A DNA stretch of 18,368 nt from an uncultured Collinsella sp. (GCA_900544875.1 UQWS01000031.1:1-18368), one strand, 5' to 3'; shown: positions 7,269-14,285, counted from the stretch's first letter. Notes: generated by a model from the letters alone, not told the origin. Translations and numbers: made by a program.

Positions 7269-7726
7269 TTTTTTAGGTAGGCCACCTCGGCCTCGAGCCT
7301 ACGGCACCGCTCCTCGAGCTCCTCCTCGCGGGTCCGCGGCCTCGCCTTGGAACCCTTCGGCCGGCCCTTGGGCCTCGGGCGCAGGGCCTCCGCGCCGCCC
7401 CGGCGGTATAGCGCGCACCACTTCTTGAGCGGCGACATCGACATTATGCCGAACGCCGCCATCGCCTCGGTCTTCGTCATGCCGCCGTCGACGACGGCGG
7501 AGGCGGCGGCGACCTTCTGCTCGTATGTGTACCTGCCCTGCTTTCCGTCCATGCGCAGCAGCACCTCGCTCCCGAATGCGCGGTATATCTCCTGCCATCT
7601 TCTCACGGCTTCGACGGGAAGCGAAAGGGCGATCGCGGCAGATTTATACCCGTGCCCGAGCTCGAAGAGCCCTATGGCCGCCTTCCTGGCCTCGATATCA
7701 TGCTTCACTCTCAAATCAACGCGCAT
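7235..7726 (-). CDS. IS3-family transposase OrfA (helix-turn-helix DNA-binding part)
   Basis: The 163-residue protein has two helix-turn-helix sections. The first is around ARKAAIGLFELGHGYKSAAIALSLP and the second around ASAVVDGGMTKTEAMAAFGI. A lysine/arginine-rich linker (RPKGRPKGSKARPR) and a leucine-zipper-like coiled coil (EEELEERCRRLEAEVAYLKKL) follow. It recognises the element's ends and, alone, usually acts as an inhibitor of transposition. The ATG at 7726 has GGGAGG eight bases upstream; the longer open frame reaching 7879 runs through the terminal repeat and is not the real start. The zero-frame stop at 7235 lies beyond the slippery A7 run, giving the classic OrfA/OrfB overlap. Confidence 0.9.
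   Translation of the reverse strand: MRVDLRVKHDIEARKAAIGLFELGHGYKSAAIALSLPVEAVRRWQEIYRAFGSEVLLRMDGKQGRYTYEQKVAAASAVVDGGMTKTEAMAAFGIMSMSPLKKWCALYRRGGAEALRPRPKGRPKGSKARPRTREEELEERCRRLEAEVAYLKKLRALVERDGL
7268..7274 (-). other. programmed -1 ribosomal frameshift site A AAA AAA
   Basis: Seven A on the minus strand are read as CTA AAA AAA TTA in the orfA frame, exactly the X XXY YYZ heptamer phase. Slipping back one base joins 153 OrfA codons to an uninterrupted 301-codon orfB frame; the 906-nt remainder is divisible by three. This is the known mechanism of IS3-family transposase production. Confidence 0.88.
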
Positions 7727-7749
7727 AAAGAAAGCCTCCCATTTCTCAT

Positions 7750-7797
7750 GTCCAAGATTTGGGAGGCAGTTCACACGCGCTGCAGGGTCTTTTTGCA
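7750..7797. repeat. IS3 element terminal inverted repeat (orfA-side end)
   Basis: Partner of 6300-6348. It begins 23 bp upstream of the orfA start, so it probably also carries part of the transposase promoter. Confidence 0.85.
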
Positions 7798-7823
7798 TGT
7801 CATGTTTAGTTGTTACCAACACC

Positions 7824-8201
7824 TTAGAGAGCGGCGACAACCTCGATCTCGACCAGACCGCCAGCCGGAAGGGCGGCAACCTGGAAAGCGCTGCGCGTGG
7901 GGAACGGAGCCTCGAACTTGGAGGCGTAAATCTCGTTCACGGCGGCAAAGTCGGCGATGTCGGCCAGGTAGACCGTGGTCTTGACGACATCGGCAAACGT
8001 GGCGCCGGCAGCGGTCAGCAGAGCCTCGACGTTGGCGAGGGACTGCTTGGCCTGGGCCTCGACACCCTCGGGCAGCTTGCCGGTCGCGGGATCGATGCCC
8101 AGCTGGCCGGACAGGAACACCATGTTGCCAGTCTGGATACCAGGGGAATACGGGCCGATGGCTGCGGGTGCGTTATCGGAAGACACGACGGTCTTGCTCA
8201 T
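7824..8201 (-). CDS. ridA: RidA family reactive imine/enamine deaminase
   Basis: The 125-residue protein is full length for the YjgF/YER057c/UK114 family. RidA is a cytosolic trimer that hydrolyses reactive enamines and imines such as 2-aminoacrylate released by PLP enzymes. Family motifs are AIGPYSPGI near the N-terminus, VFLSGQLGIDP, the PTRSAFQV segment with the key substrate-binding arginine, and the C-terminal LVEIEVVA with the conserved glutamate. The ATG at 8201 follows AAGGAG by seven bases; a longer open frame to 8354 runs into the promoter and is rejected. A near-consensus promoter precedes it. It converges on the IS3 element and is divergent from the U32 gene. Confidence 0.93.
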   Translation of the reverse strand: MSKTVVSSDNAPAAIGPYSPGIQTGNMVFLSGQLGIDPATGKLPEGVEAQAKQSLANVEALLTAAGATFADVVKTTVYLADIADFAAVNEIYASKFEAPFPTRSAFQVAALPAGGLVEIEVVAAL

Positions 8202-8288
8202 GTTTTTCTCCTTACAAGTAAAAGGGAACGGGAGCGCGGCGTTCACACCGGGAGGCACAGTTCGGTCTGAACACCGCGCTTGATTGGG

Positions 8289-8317
8289 ATAGTACTCAAG
8301 GTTTCCGCGCGATGCAA
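8289..8317 (-). promoter_or_regulatory. ridA promoter, near-consensus -35/-10
   Basis: On the minus strand TTGCAT (8312-8317) is followed after exactly 17 bp by TACTAT (8289-8294). The position, about 90 bp upstream of the ridA ATG, implies a leader of roughly 80 nt. Confidence 0.7.
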
Positions 8318-8332
8318 GATTATTATCACGTT

Positions 8333-8350
8333 GCGATAATATTTTATCGC
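8333..8350. promoter_or_regulatory. 18-bp inverted repeat between ridA and the U32 gene
   Basis: GCGATAA (8333-8339) and TTATCGC (8344-8350) are perfect inverted arms around TATT. The repeat lies just upstream of the ridA -35 box, as expected of an operator or activator site. The binding protein is unknown. Confidence 0.5.
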
Positions 8351-8461
8351 CCAACGGTTTCCCCGGACCGCTGAACGGTTCTCATGTGGAGCAGCCAGTC
8401 CAAGCTGCTGAAGACTTTATCCCGCTTAGAGCACGGGCATCGCCTGCCGCGACGGCACCAC

Positions 8462-8467
8462 TATACT
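8462..8467 (+). promoter_or_regulatory. candidate -10 box for the U32-rluA operon
   Basis: TATACT lies 32 bp upstream of the U32 start codon. No clear -35 is seen 16-18 bp before it, so the assignment is tentative. Confidence 0.35.
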
Positions 8468-8499
8468 TTTGAGTATCTGAGCATTTTGAAAGGCAGGAT

Positions 8500-10995
8500 A
8501 TGACCGCAACCGCCAGTCGAACCACCAACCGCAGACCCGAGCTTTTGGCGCCCGCCGGAGGGCCCGAGCCCTTTGCCGCCGCACTCGCCGCCGGGGCAGA
8601 CGCCATCTACTGCGGCATGGGCAGCTTCAACGCCCGCCGCAAGGCCACCAACTTTACCGACGAGGCCTTTGAGCAGGCCTGCCGCGCCGCGCATCTGGCC
8701 GGCTCGCGCGTCTACGTCACGGTCAACATCGTCATCAAGGAATCCGAGATGAGCGATGCGCTGCAGCTCATCCATCGCTGCTCCACGCTGGGCGCCGACG
8801 CCTTCATCATCCAGGACTGGGGCCTGTTCTTTGAGGTCAAGCGCACCATGCCCGGCATCGAGACGCATATCTCGACCCAGGCGAACATCCACGACGACCG
8901 CGGAACCCTTTGGTGCCGCGAGCAGGGCGCCGACCGCGTGACCCTCTCGCGCGAGCTTTCCATCGACGAGATTGCCGCCATTCACGATGCCGCGCCCGAT
9001 GTGGACCTTGAGGTCTTTAGCCATGGCGCCATCTGCTTTTGCTACTCTGGCCTGTGTCTGCTTTCGAGCTTTGCCATGGCGGGCCGCTCGGCCAACCGCG
9101 GCATGTGCGCTCAACCCTGTCGCCTGCCTTACGAGCTGATCGACGAGAACGGCCGCTCGCTCTCCCCTGCCGGTCGCGAGCGCGCGCTGTGCCCGCGCGA
9201 CACCAACACTTCGCAGCTTGTTCGCCGTCTGTATGACGCCGGCGCCGCATCGCTCAAGCTCGAGGGCCGCATGAAGGCTCCCGATTACGTGTATTCCATC
9301 GTCGACGTGTATCGTCATCAGATTGACGATATGCTGGCCGATGTTTCGACCTCTAAGGACGAGGAAGCCGCCCGTCAGCGCCAGCTCAAGCGCTGCTTTA
9401 ACCGCGACTTTACGCACGCCTATCAGGACGGCACCTCGGGCGACGAGATGATGAGCTATGAGCGTTCCAACAACCGCGGACAGATCGTGGGCACGGTGCT
9501 GGGCAGCCGCCCGGCCAACCGCGATGTGCGCGGCCTCAAGCCCGACGACCGCCGTCGCCGCGCCGCCATCGCCCGCATTGAGCTGTTTGAGCCCGTGGGC
9601 AAGGGCGACCTGCTGGAGCTTCGCCACGATAACGAGTTTGACCAGTTCCTGACCACCATTGCCGCCGATGATGCCGCTGCCGGCGATGTTATCGAGTGTC
9701 GCGTGCCCCGTAGCATGCCCGAGGGCTGCCGCGTCCGCGTGATTCGCAGCCAGCGTGCCATCGACGCCGCCGGCGCCGCGCTCAAGCGCGATGTGCTGCG
9801 CCGCCGCGCTGTTGATGTGTCCGTCGTGGCGCGCCTGGGCAAGCCGTTTACTGTCACACTCACCTGCTGTGACGACCCCGCGCTCACCGCCACCGCCACG
9901 GGCTTCACCGTCGAGGCCGCCAAGACCCGTGCGGTCGAGGCGTCCGATCTGGTTGAGCACGTCGGGCGCATGGGCTCCTCTCCCTTTGAGGCCGCGAGCT
10001 TTGAGGTGGCGCTCGATGAGGGCTGCGGCATGGGCTTTTCCGCCGTGCACAAGGTGCGCGCCGCCGCTTGTAAGGCGCTGGAAGAGGCCATTCTGGCACC
10101 GTATGAGGAGCGCGCCCGCACGCTCGAGCTACCGGCGACTGTCACCAATGATTCCCGCCCCGCGCCCGAGCACTACCGCGATGAGCCGCAGATCTGCGCT
10201 ACCGTCACCTCGCTCGAGGCCGCCGAGGCCGCTCGCGCGGAGGGTGCAACGCGCATCTACATGACCACCGACGCGCTCGATGCGGCCAAGCTCTCCCCCG
10301 CCGATACGTTTGAGCAGGGCATCGTACCCGTGCTCGATGAGGTCTGCCGCGCCGTTGACCACGTCCGCGTTGACCCATGGGTTGTTGCTGGCGCCACGGT
10401 CGCTATTGGCAACATCTCTGAGCTTGCCCTGGCCGCCCAGGTTGGCGCCACGGCCGAGATTCGCTCTTGCCTGCCGGTGCACAACACGCCCTGCATGGAG
10501 GCACTCGCCGAACGCGGAGCCGGCGCGTTTTGGCTCTCGCCCGAGATCACGCTCGACGAGATTGTCTCGCTCGGCGCCGCCGCGCCCGCGGCTCTGGGCA
10601 TCACCGTCTTTGGCCGCCCGCGCGTCATGACAAGCGAGCATTGCATTCTGCAGGTTGCCAACGGCTGCATCCACGATTGCGCCAACTGCCGCCTGCGTGC
10701 CCGCAAGCTCTCGCTCAAGAATATCGACGGAAAGGTCATGCCGGTGCGTACCGACATCCACGGCCGCTCACGCTTGTACGACGCCTACCCCATCGACCTC
10801 ACGCCGCAAGTTCCGCAGCTGCTCGATGCCGACGTGCGCCGTCTTATGGTCGACGGAACCTTGCTCGAGGCCGATGAGATTGGCCGTGCCGTCGCTCGCG
10901 TCCGTCGCGCTGTCGAGGCGGCTCAAGCCGGCCGCAAGCCGGCCGCCCGCCTGCGCGGCGCCACCTCGGGCTGCATGTTTGTGGGAATTAGCTAA
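8500..10995 (+). CDS. U32 family peptidase / RlhA-like protein with DUF3656
   Basis: The 831-residue protein opens with the U32 barrel (ELLAPAGGPEPFAAALAAGADAIYCG). The U32 cysteine cluster follows (C179, C181, C186, then NRGMCAQPC with C203 and C207), the positions that hold an iron-sulfur cluster in RNA-hydroxylating relatives. The GAASLKLEGRMKAPDYV motif is next. The middle section matches the DUF3656-type region, and the C-terminal half contains a further barrel-like part with a CIHDCANC cysteine motif. Members such as E. coli RlhA (23S rRNA C2501 hydroxylation) and TrhP act in RNA modification despite the peptidase name. At 831 residues it is longer than RlhA but typical of long Gram-positive forms. 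The start has AAAGGCAGGA just upstream. It is followed 15 bp later by rluA-like, which supports a joint RNA-modification operon. Confidence 0.88.
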   Translation: MTATASRTTNRRPELLAPAGGPEPFAAALAAGADAIYCGMGSFNARRKATNFTDEAFEQACRAAHLAGSRVYVTVNIVIKESEMSDALQLIHRCSTLGADAFIIQDWGLFFEVKRTMPGIETHISTQANIHDDRGTLWCREQGADRVTLSRELSIDEIAAIHDAAPDVDLEVFSHGAICFCYSGLCLLSSFAMAGRSANRGMCAQPCRLPYELIDENGRSLSPAGRERALCPRDTNTSQLVRRLYDAGAASLKLEGRMKAPDYVYSIVDVYRHQIDDMLADVSTSKDEEAARQRQLKRCFNRDFTHAYQDGTSGDEMMSYERSNNRGQIVGTVLGSRPANRDVRGLKPDDRRRRAAIARIELFEPVGKGDLLELRHDNEFDQFLTTIAADDAAAGDVIECRVPRSMPEGCRVRVIRSQRAIDAAGAALKRDVLRRRAVDVSVVARLGKPFTVTLTCCDDPALTATATGFTVEAAKTRAVEASDLVEHVGRMGSSPFEAASFEVALDEGCGMGFSAVHKVRAAACKALEEAILAPYEERARTLELPATVTNDSRPAPEHYRDEPQICATVTSLEAAEAARAEGATRIYMTTDALDAAKLSPADTFEQGIVPVLDEVCRAVDHVRVDPWVVAGATVAIGNISELALAAQVGATAEIRSCLPVHNTPCMEALAERGAGAFWLSPEITLDEIVSLGAAAPAALGITVFGRPRVMTSEHCILQVANGCIHDCANCRLRARKLSLKNIDGKVMPVRTDIHGRSRLYDAYPIDLTPQVPQLLDADVRRLMVDGTLLEADEIGRAVARVRRAVEAAQAGRKPAARLRGATSGCMFVGIS

Positions 10996-11010
10996 CCGAA
11001 AGGCTTACAC

Positions 11011-11670
11011 GTGAACGAAGAACCTCAAGTCCTCTATTGCGACGCCTGGCTCATGGCCATCGACAAGCCCGCCGGCATGATTGTCCACGGCGACGGCACC
11101 GGCGAGCGCACGCTTACCGACTACGCCAGCGACCTGCTGCTGGCGATGGGCGACGGCTTTGCCGCGACTGACATGCAGCCGCTCAACCGCCTGGATCGCG
11201 ACACCACCGGCGTGGTGCTGTTCTCGCTCGACAAACAGACGCAGCCCGCCTTTGACCAGATGGTCATCGACCACGCTTTCGAAAAGCACTACCTGGCGCT
11301 CGCCGAGGGCAAGATCGACTGGAACGAGAAGCTCATCGACAAGCCCATCGCGCGCGACCGCCACGATAGCCGCAAGATGCGCGTCGGCGCCAGCGGAAAG
11401 CCGTCTCAGACGCGCGTGAAGGTGCTCAAGCGCCTTAAGAGCCGCCGAGGTCTGCCCACGCGCTCGTATATCGATGTCGAGCTGCTCACCGGTCGCAAGC
11501 ATCAGATCCGCGTGCACCTGGCAAGCGAGCGCCATCCCCTGGTTGGCGACGAGCTCTACGGCACGCCGCGTCCCTGCGGCCTGATGCTCCACGCCCACAG
11601 CGTGTCCTTTACGCATCCCGTAACCGGCGAGCACATCCACATCGAAGCTCCCTGCCCCTGGGAGCCCTAA
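11011..11670 (+). CDS. RluA-family RNA pseudouridine synthase
   Basis: The 219-residue protein is the bare catalytic domain of the RluA family, converting specific uridines in rRNA or tRNA to pseudouridine. The catalytic aspartate is D62 in NRLDRDTTG. Other family segments are AIDKPAGMIVH near the start, EKHYLALAEG, LLTGRKHQIRVHLA and PLVGDELYG. No S4 RNA-binding domain precedes it, as in RluA itself rather than RluC or RluD. The start is a GTG at 11011 with AAAGG about nine bases upstream. It follows the U32 gene by 15 bp, and its stop codon abuts a hairpin repeat (11670-11709) that could act as terminator. Confidence 0.92.
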   Translation: MNEEPQVLYCDAWLMAIDKPAGMIVHGDGTGERTLTDYASDLLLAMGDGFAATDMQPLNRLDRDTTGVVLFSLDKQTQPAFDQMVIDHAFEKHYLALAEGKIDWNEKLIDKPIARDRHDSRKMRVGASGKPSQTRVKVLKRLKSRRGLPTRSYIDVELLTGRKHQIRVHLASERHPLVGDELYGTPRPCGLMLHAHSVSFTHPVTGEHIHIEAPCPWEP

Positions 11671-11709
11671 ACCACCACAATGGGGACAGGCACCTTTGTG
11701 GTGGTTTTG
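11670..11709 (+). repeat. 40-bp hairpin repeat, copy A, GGGGACAG loop; possible terminator
   Basis: ACCACCACAA (11671-11680) pairs perfectly with TTGTGGTGGT (11696-11705); adding two A-T pairs gives a 12-bp stem. The 15-nt loop contains GGGGACAG, and the stem is followed by TTTT. It overlaps the rluA-like stop codon. The same 40 bp recurs without change at 12039-12078. It could end the U32-rluA transcript, and resembles REP-type dispersed hairpins. Confidence 0.75.
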
Positions 11710-11738
11710 CCGCGATGGCTCTGCCGGATTCCCAAACA

Positions 11739-11793
11739 TCTCGATCTGTAACAGCTAAAGCCCATTTTGCGGTCTATCTGTTACAGATCGAGA
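11739..11793 (+). repeat. 55-bp hairpin unit 1 (15-bp arms, 25-nt loop)
   Basis: TCTCGATCTGTAACA (11739-11753) and its perfect complement (11779-11793) enclose a 25-nt loop containing CATTTTGCGGTCTA. First of three related units. Confidence 0.85.
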
Positions 11794-11818
11794 CATTCGA
11801 ATCCCCTCAAGGGAATAA

Positions 11819-11873
11819 TCTCAATCTGTAACAGTAACTCGGCAAAATCAGTCCCAGATGTTACAGATTGAGA
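11819..11873 (-). repeat. 55-bp hairpin unit 2, inverted, with compensatory stem change
   Basis: TCTCAATCTGTAACA (11819-11833) pairs perfectly with 11859-11873. Relative to unit 1 both halves changed together (G-C pair to A-T), so pairing is kept. The 25-nt loop matches the loop of unit 1 only when read in reverse (ATTTTGCCGAGTTA against ATTTTGCGGTCTA), so this copy is inverted. Confidence 0.8.
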
Positions 11874-11899
11874 CAAAGGGACGGCGCGGTTCGTAAGTA

Positions 11900-11954
11900 T
11901 CTCGATCTGTAACACCTAGCCCACTTTTAACGGTCCAGTTGTTACAGACTTAGA
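11900..11954 (+). repeat. 55-bp hairpin unit 3
   Basis: Left arm TCTCGATCTGTAACA (11900-11914) and right arm 11940-11954 pair with two mismatches and one wobble. The 25-nt loop (AGCCCACTTTTAACGGTC core) is in the orientation of unit 1. Confidence 0.8.
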
Positions 11955-11971
11955 CAAACCGGCAGACAACG

Positions 11972-12007
11972 AAAGCGGCGACGCCCGTGATGGACGTTGC
12001 CGCTTTT
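11972..12007 (+). terminator. rho-independent terminator, plus strand
   Basis: AAAGCGGCGAC (11972-11982) pairs with GTTGCCGCTTT (11996-12006) with one wobble, followed by TTTTCTATT. It follows the three hairpins and protects the convergent DeoR gene from rightward readthrough. Confidence 0.7.
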
Positions 12008-12038
12008 CTATTGAGAAAACTACTCGGTTTTCGTTACT

Positions 12039-12078
12039 AACCACCACAATGGGGACAGGCACCTTTGTGGTGGTTTTG
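12039..12078 (+). repeat. 40-bp hairpin repeat, copy B, GGGGACAG loop
   Basis: It is identical over 40 bp to 11670-11709, in direct orientation, with the same 10-bp arms, 15-nt loop and trailing TTTT. It sits 21 bp past the DeoR stop codon. The two copies frame the intergenic hairpin cassette. Confidence 0.85.
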
Positions 12079-12099
12079 GTCTTAGCCCGTCCCTTGCTG

Positions 12100-12846
12100 T
12101 TAGACCGTGATGACGTTGTCCATTGCCCGGTACTTGGCAGGGACATCGCCTGCGGTAATAATCGTTGCGTCACGGAAGTCCGCGAACTTGACGGGCGCCA
12201 CCATGCCAAATTTACTGGCGTCCGAGATTACGAAGCGCTTGGCCGTATGGCGCATCGAGATACGCTTTACTTGCGCCTCCTCGATATCGGGCGCCGTGAA
12301 GCCCTGCTCGGCGGCAATGCCGTTAGAGCCCCAAAAGCCACAGTTGAAGTTGTAGCGGTCTAAGGTTGCCAAGGCATCGGGGCCAACGAGCGCCTCGGTC
12401 TCGGGTTTGAGCTCGCCACCCAGCACCACGGTACGCATGCCGCGCAAAGCAAGGCGTTGAGCATGGAGCACGGAATCGGTCACATAGGTGACATCTTCAA
12501 GGTGTGGAAGATGCTCGATGAGCCTGAGCGTCGTCGAACCCGAGTCGATGTATACAAAGCTCTCGGGCTCCACAAGTGCCGCCGCACGGGCGCAGATACG
12601 TTCCTTGTCGTCGTTATGGAGATCGCTGCGCTCATTAAGCGTTAGGTCGCGCGTCACGTGCGCGCGCTCAAGGCTCGTCGCCCCACCGTGCACCTTGGCG
12701 ATACGGTGTGCGCGATTGAGCGTCTGCAGGTCGCGCCGAATGGTAGACGCCGTCACGCCCAGGGCTTCGGCAAGCTCCGGCACGGTAACCGAGCCGGTCT
12801 GCTGAACCATCGACACGATCGCGTTGAGCCTATCTTCCGCTAGCAT
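12100..12846 (-). CDS. DeoR-family transcriptional regulator
   Basis: The 248-residue protein has the standard DeoR layout. An N-terminal winged helix-turn-helix (about 1-55) carries TVPELAEALGVTASTIRRDLQTL and the IAKVHGGA wing. A C-terminal sugar-phosphate-binding DeoRC domain carries YIDSGSTTLRLIEHL, TYVTDSVLHA, VVLGGELKPETEALVG and FVISDASKFG. Such proteins usually repress sugar catabolic genes and are released by a phosphorylated sugar. The ATG at 12846 is three bases past the stop of the Gfo/Idh gene, and its GGAGGAG site is inside the end of that gene. The two are therefore cotranscribed and probably translationally coupled. Phased TGCG repeats upstream of the operon are its likely operators. 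Confidence 0.93.
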   Translation of the reverse strand: MLAEDRLNAIVSMVQQTGSVTVPELAEALGVTASTIRRDLQTLNRAHRIAKVHGGATSLERAHVTRDLTLNERSDLHNDDKERICARAAALVEPESFVYIDSGSTTLRLIEHLPHLEDVTYVTDSVLHAQRLALRGMRTVVLGGELKPETEALVGPDALATLDRYNFNCGFWGSNGIAAEQGFTAPDIEEAQVKRISMRHTAKRFVISDASKFGMVAPVKFADFRDATIITAGDVPAKYRAMDNVITV

Positions 12847-12849
12847 CGC

Positions 12850-13929
12850 TTACTCCTCCTCGGGGTACACGACTCCCCAGTCGGCGCGTAGCTTGGTCAT
12901 CAGCTCCATAACATCAGAAGCATAATCCAGCAGCTCACGCTTGGAGTCGTCGCCGGCAACGGCCTTCTCAAGATCGGCCATCTCATAGCAAAGGGCGTAA
13001 GCCTCGGTGCCGGCGTGGACCTCCTCGCGGTGGCCGTCCGCAGTCCACACGATGGTCGCGTGATCGGCGCGCGGATACTCGTTGACCTCGATATAGCACT
13101 TATCGAAGCTAATAATCGAGCGCTTGGGTTGCTTGGAGTGGAGCGTGAGGCTCACAACACCCAGCTGCTGCTCGGCATTACGGCAGACGATGCCGCCCGC
13201 AACGTCAACACCGGTCTCACAGGTGTTGCCCAACGAAACGACCTCAATGGGCTGGCTTGCCATAAAGAGACGCATGACGGACAGGGCATACACGCCAATG
13301 TCGAGCATGGCACCGCCAGCAAGGTTGCGGTTGTAGAAGCGATTGGTCAGATCGCCGTACTCCTTGTAGCTACCAAAGTTGAGCTGGGCGAGGTTCATGC
13401 GGCCGAACTCACCGGCATCCATGCGACGGCGCAGCTCTTGATACAAGGGCATATGAAGCACCGTGGTGGCGTCCATGAGGACGACGTTGTGCTCGTCGGC
13501 GATGGCACGCGCCTCGTCGAGCTCAGCGGAATTGAGGGTAATGGCTTTCTCGCAGAGCACGTGCTTGCCGGCGGCCAGCGCGTCACGCAGATAGGTGATA
13601 TGCGTGTTGTGCGGCGTGGTGATATAGACGGCGTCGATGCCCGGATCGGCGTAGAGGTCCTCAACCGATTCATAGACCTTCTCGATGCCATACTGCTCAG
13701 CAAAAGCCTGAGCCTTGGACAGCGTACGGTTGGCGACGCCCGCAAGCTTGCGGCCGGCAAGAGCGAGAGACTGGGCCATCTGGTTGGCGATAACGCCGCA
13801 CCCGATCACAGCCCAACGAAGCTCGGGAGCCGTAAAGATATCATCGGGGAATGGCTTGTCCTGGACCGAAGCGAACGCTGCTTTTGCGGCTGCCGCGGAG
13901 TCGAGTGGAGCCTGCTTGGAATCTACCAT
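12850..13929 (-). CDS. Gfo/Idh/MocA family NAD(P)-dependent oxidoreductase
   Basis: The 359-residue protein has a Rossmann domain (AVIGCGVIANQMAQSL, residues 40-55) and the family's catalytic EK pair (E127-K128 in VLCEKAITLN; the usual proline after EK is alanine). The C-terminal alpha/beta domain includes GGAMLDIGVYALSVMRLF. Family enzymes oxidise or reduce sugars, inositols or dihydrodiols with NAD(P); this one most resembles the dihydrodiol/glucose-fructose-type branch, substrate unknown. A 35-residue polar extension precedes the Rossmann fold. The ATG at 13929 is chosen because CAGGAGG lies six bases upstream; the longer frame from 13986 runs into the operator region. It is first in an operon with the DeoR regulator. 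Confidence 0.9.
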   Translation of the reverse strand: MVDSKQAPLDSAAAAKAAFASVQDKPFPDDIFTAPELRWAVIGCGVIANQMAQSLALAGRKLAGVANRTLSKAQAFAEQYGIEKVYESVEDLYADPGIDAVYITTPHNTHITYLRDALAAGKHVLCEKAITLNSAELDEARAIADEHNVVLMDATTVLHMPLYQELRRRMDAGEFGRMNLAQLNFGSYKEYGDLTNRFYNRNLAGGAMLDIGVYALSVMRLFMASQPIEVVSLGNTCETGVDVAGGIVCRNAEQQLGVVSLTLHSKQPKRSIISFDKCYIEVNEYPRADHATIVWTADGHREEVHAGTEAYALCYEMADLEKAVAGDDSKRELLDYASDVMELMTKLRADWGVVYPEEE

Positions 13930-13979
13930 ATGTGCCTCCTGTGTCATAGAACGTCTTGCATTTCGGATAGCTCTATATT

Positions 13980-14015
13980 CGCACAAACACGCGCGTCTGT
14001 GCGCGTTTTTGCGTA
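13980..14015. promoter_or_regulatory. imperfect inverted repeat upstream of the Gfo/Idh-DeoR operon
   Basis: CGCACAAACACGCGC (13980-13994) and GCGCGTTTTTGCGTA (14001-14015) form an inverted repeat with about 11 of 15 positions matching around GTCTGT. It is about 50 bp upstream of the operon start and shares the TGCG element with the phased array further upstream. Confidence 0.55.
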
Positions 14016-14052
14016 TCTCACCGCTAAACGGTCATTTTTGTCCCGTAAACGG

Positions 14053-14098
14053 CGCATCTATACGCATATTCACGCAATCCCACGCACGCAAATACGCA
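14053..14098 (-). promoter_or_regulatory. 10-bp phased TGCG direct repeats, candidate DeoR operators
   Basis: On the minus strand TGCG (CGCA on plus) occurs at 14083-14086, 14073-14076, 14063-14066 and 14053-14056, exactly 10 bp apart, with further copies at 14087-14090 and 14095-14098. Direct repeats on one face of the helix are typical of DeoR-type operators. The array is about 125-170 bp upstream of the Gfo/Idh start codon. Confidence 0.6.
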
Positions 14099-14204
14099 CA
14101 AATGCGAACCGGTCATTGCTCAGAGACAGGGGCTTATGCTTAGAACTCAAAAGACAGGATGATCCGCTTCGCCTTCGCTCATGGCGCGCTGCAGCTCTAA
14201 GGAC

Positions 14205-14265
14205 CGTCCCAAACTGCCGACAGAAAAGGAACGTTCCAAACTGCAGACAGAAAAAGAACGTCCCC
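14205..14265. repeat. 27-bp tandem repeat, two copies plus partial third
   Basis: Units at 14205-14231 and 14232-14258 differ at only a few positions. Each starts CGTYCCAAACTGC, continues MGACAGAAAA and ends GAA; a third copy begins CGTCCCC at 14259. The sequence is non-coding and resembles, in its CGTCCCAAA part, the short repeat at 79-117. Confidence 0.75.
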
Positions 14266-14285
14266 AGGCGCCGGCATTTCAAGAG

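Larger units (their letters stand above)
6300..7797 (-). mobile_element. complete IS3-family insertion sequence (IS150-like), 1498 bp
   Basis: The element is bounded by imperfect inverted repeats of about 48-49 bp (6300-6348 and 7750-7797). The ends read TGACAAAAGACCCTGCAGC and, inverted, TGCAAAAAGACCCTGCAGC; a second conserved block reads TCCCAAATCTTGGAC. The TG...CA termini, size and two overlapping minus-strand frames (orfA and orfB) fit the IS3 family. The bases next to the ends (ACT and TGT) are not a clean target duplication, so either the ends are off by a base or two or the flanks were rearranged. It lies between the convergent YheO-like and ridA genes and disrupts neither. Confidence 0.9.

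Noticed and set aside
8461..10050. Long open frame (529 codons) on the minus strand inside the U32 gene
   Set aside because: It is antisense to a clearly recognisable protein, rich in Ala, Gly, His and Val as expected of the reverse frame of high-GC coding DNA, and has no family features.
11739..11954. CRISPR array or attenuator series
   Set aside because: Units are long-loop hairpins in alternating orientation, so they do not have the direct repeat-spacer form; no adjacent leader peptide or cas gene is seen.
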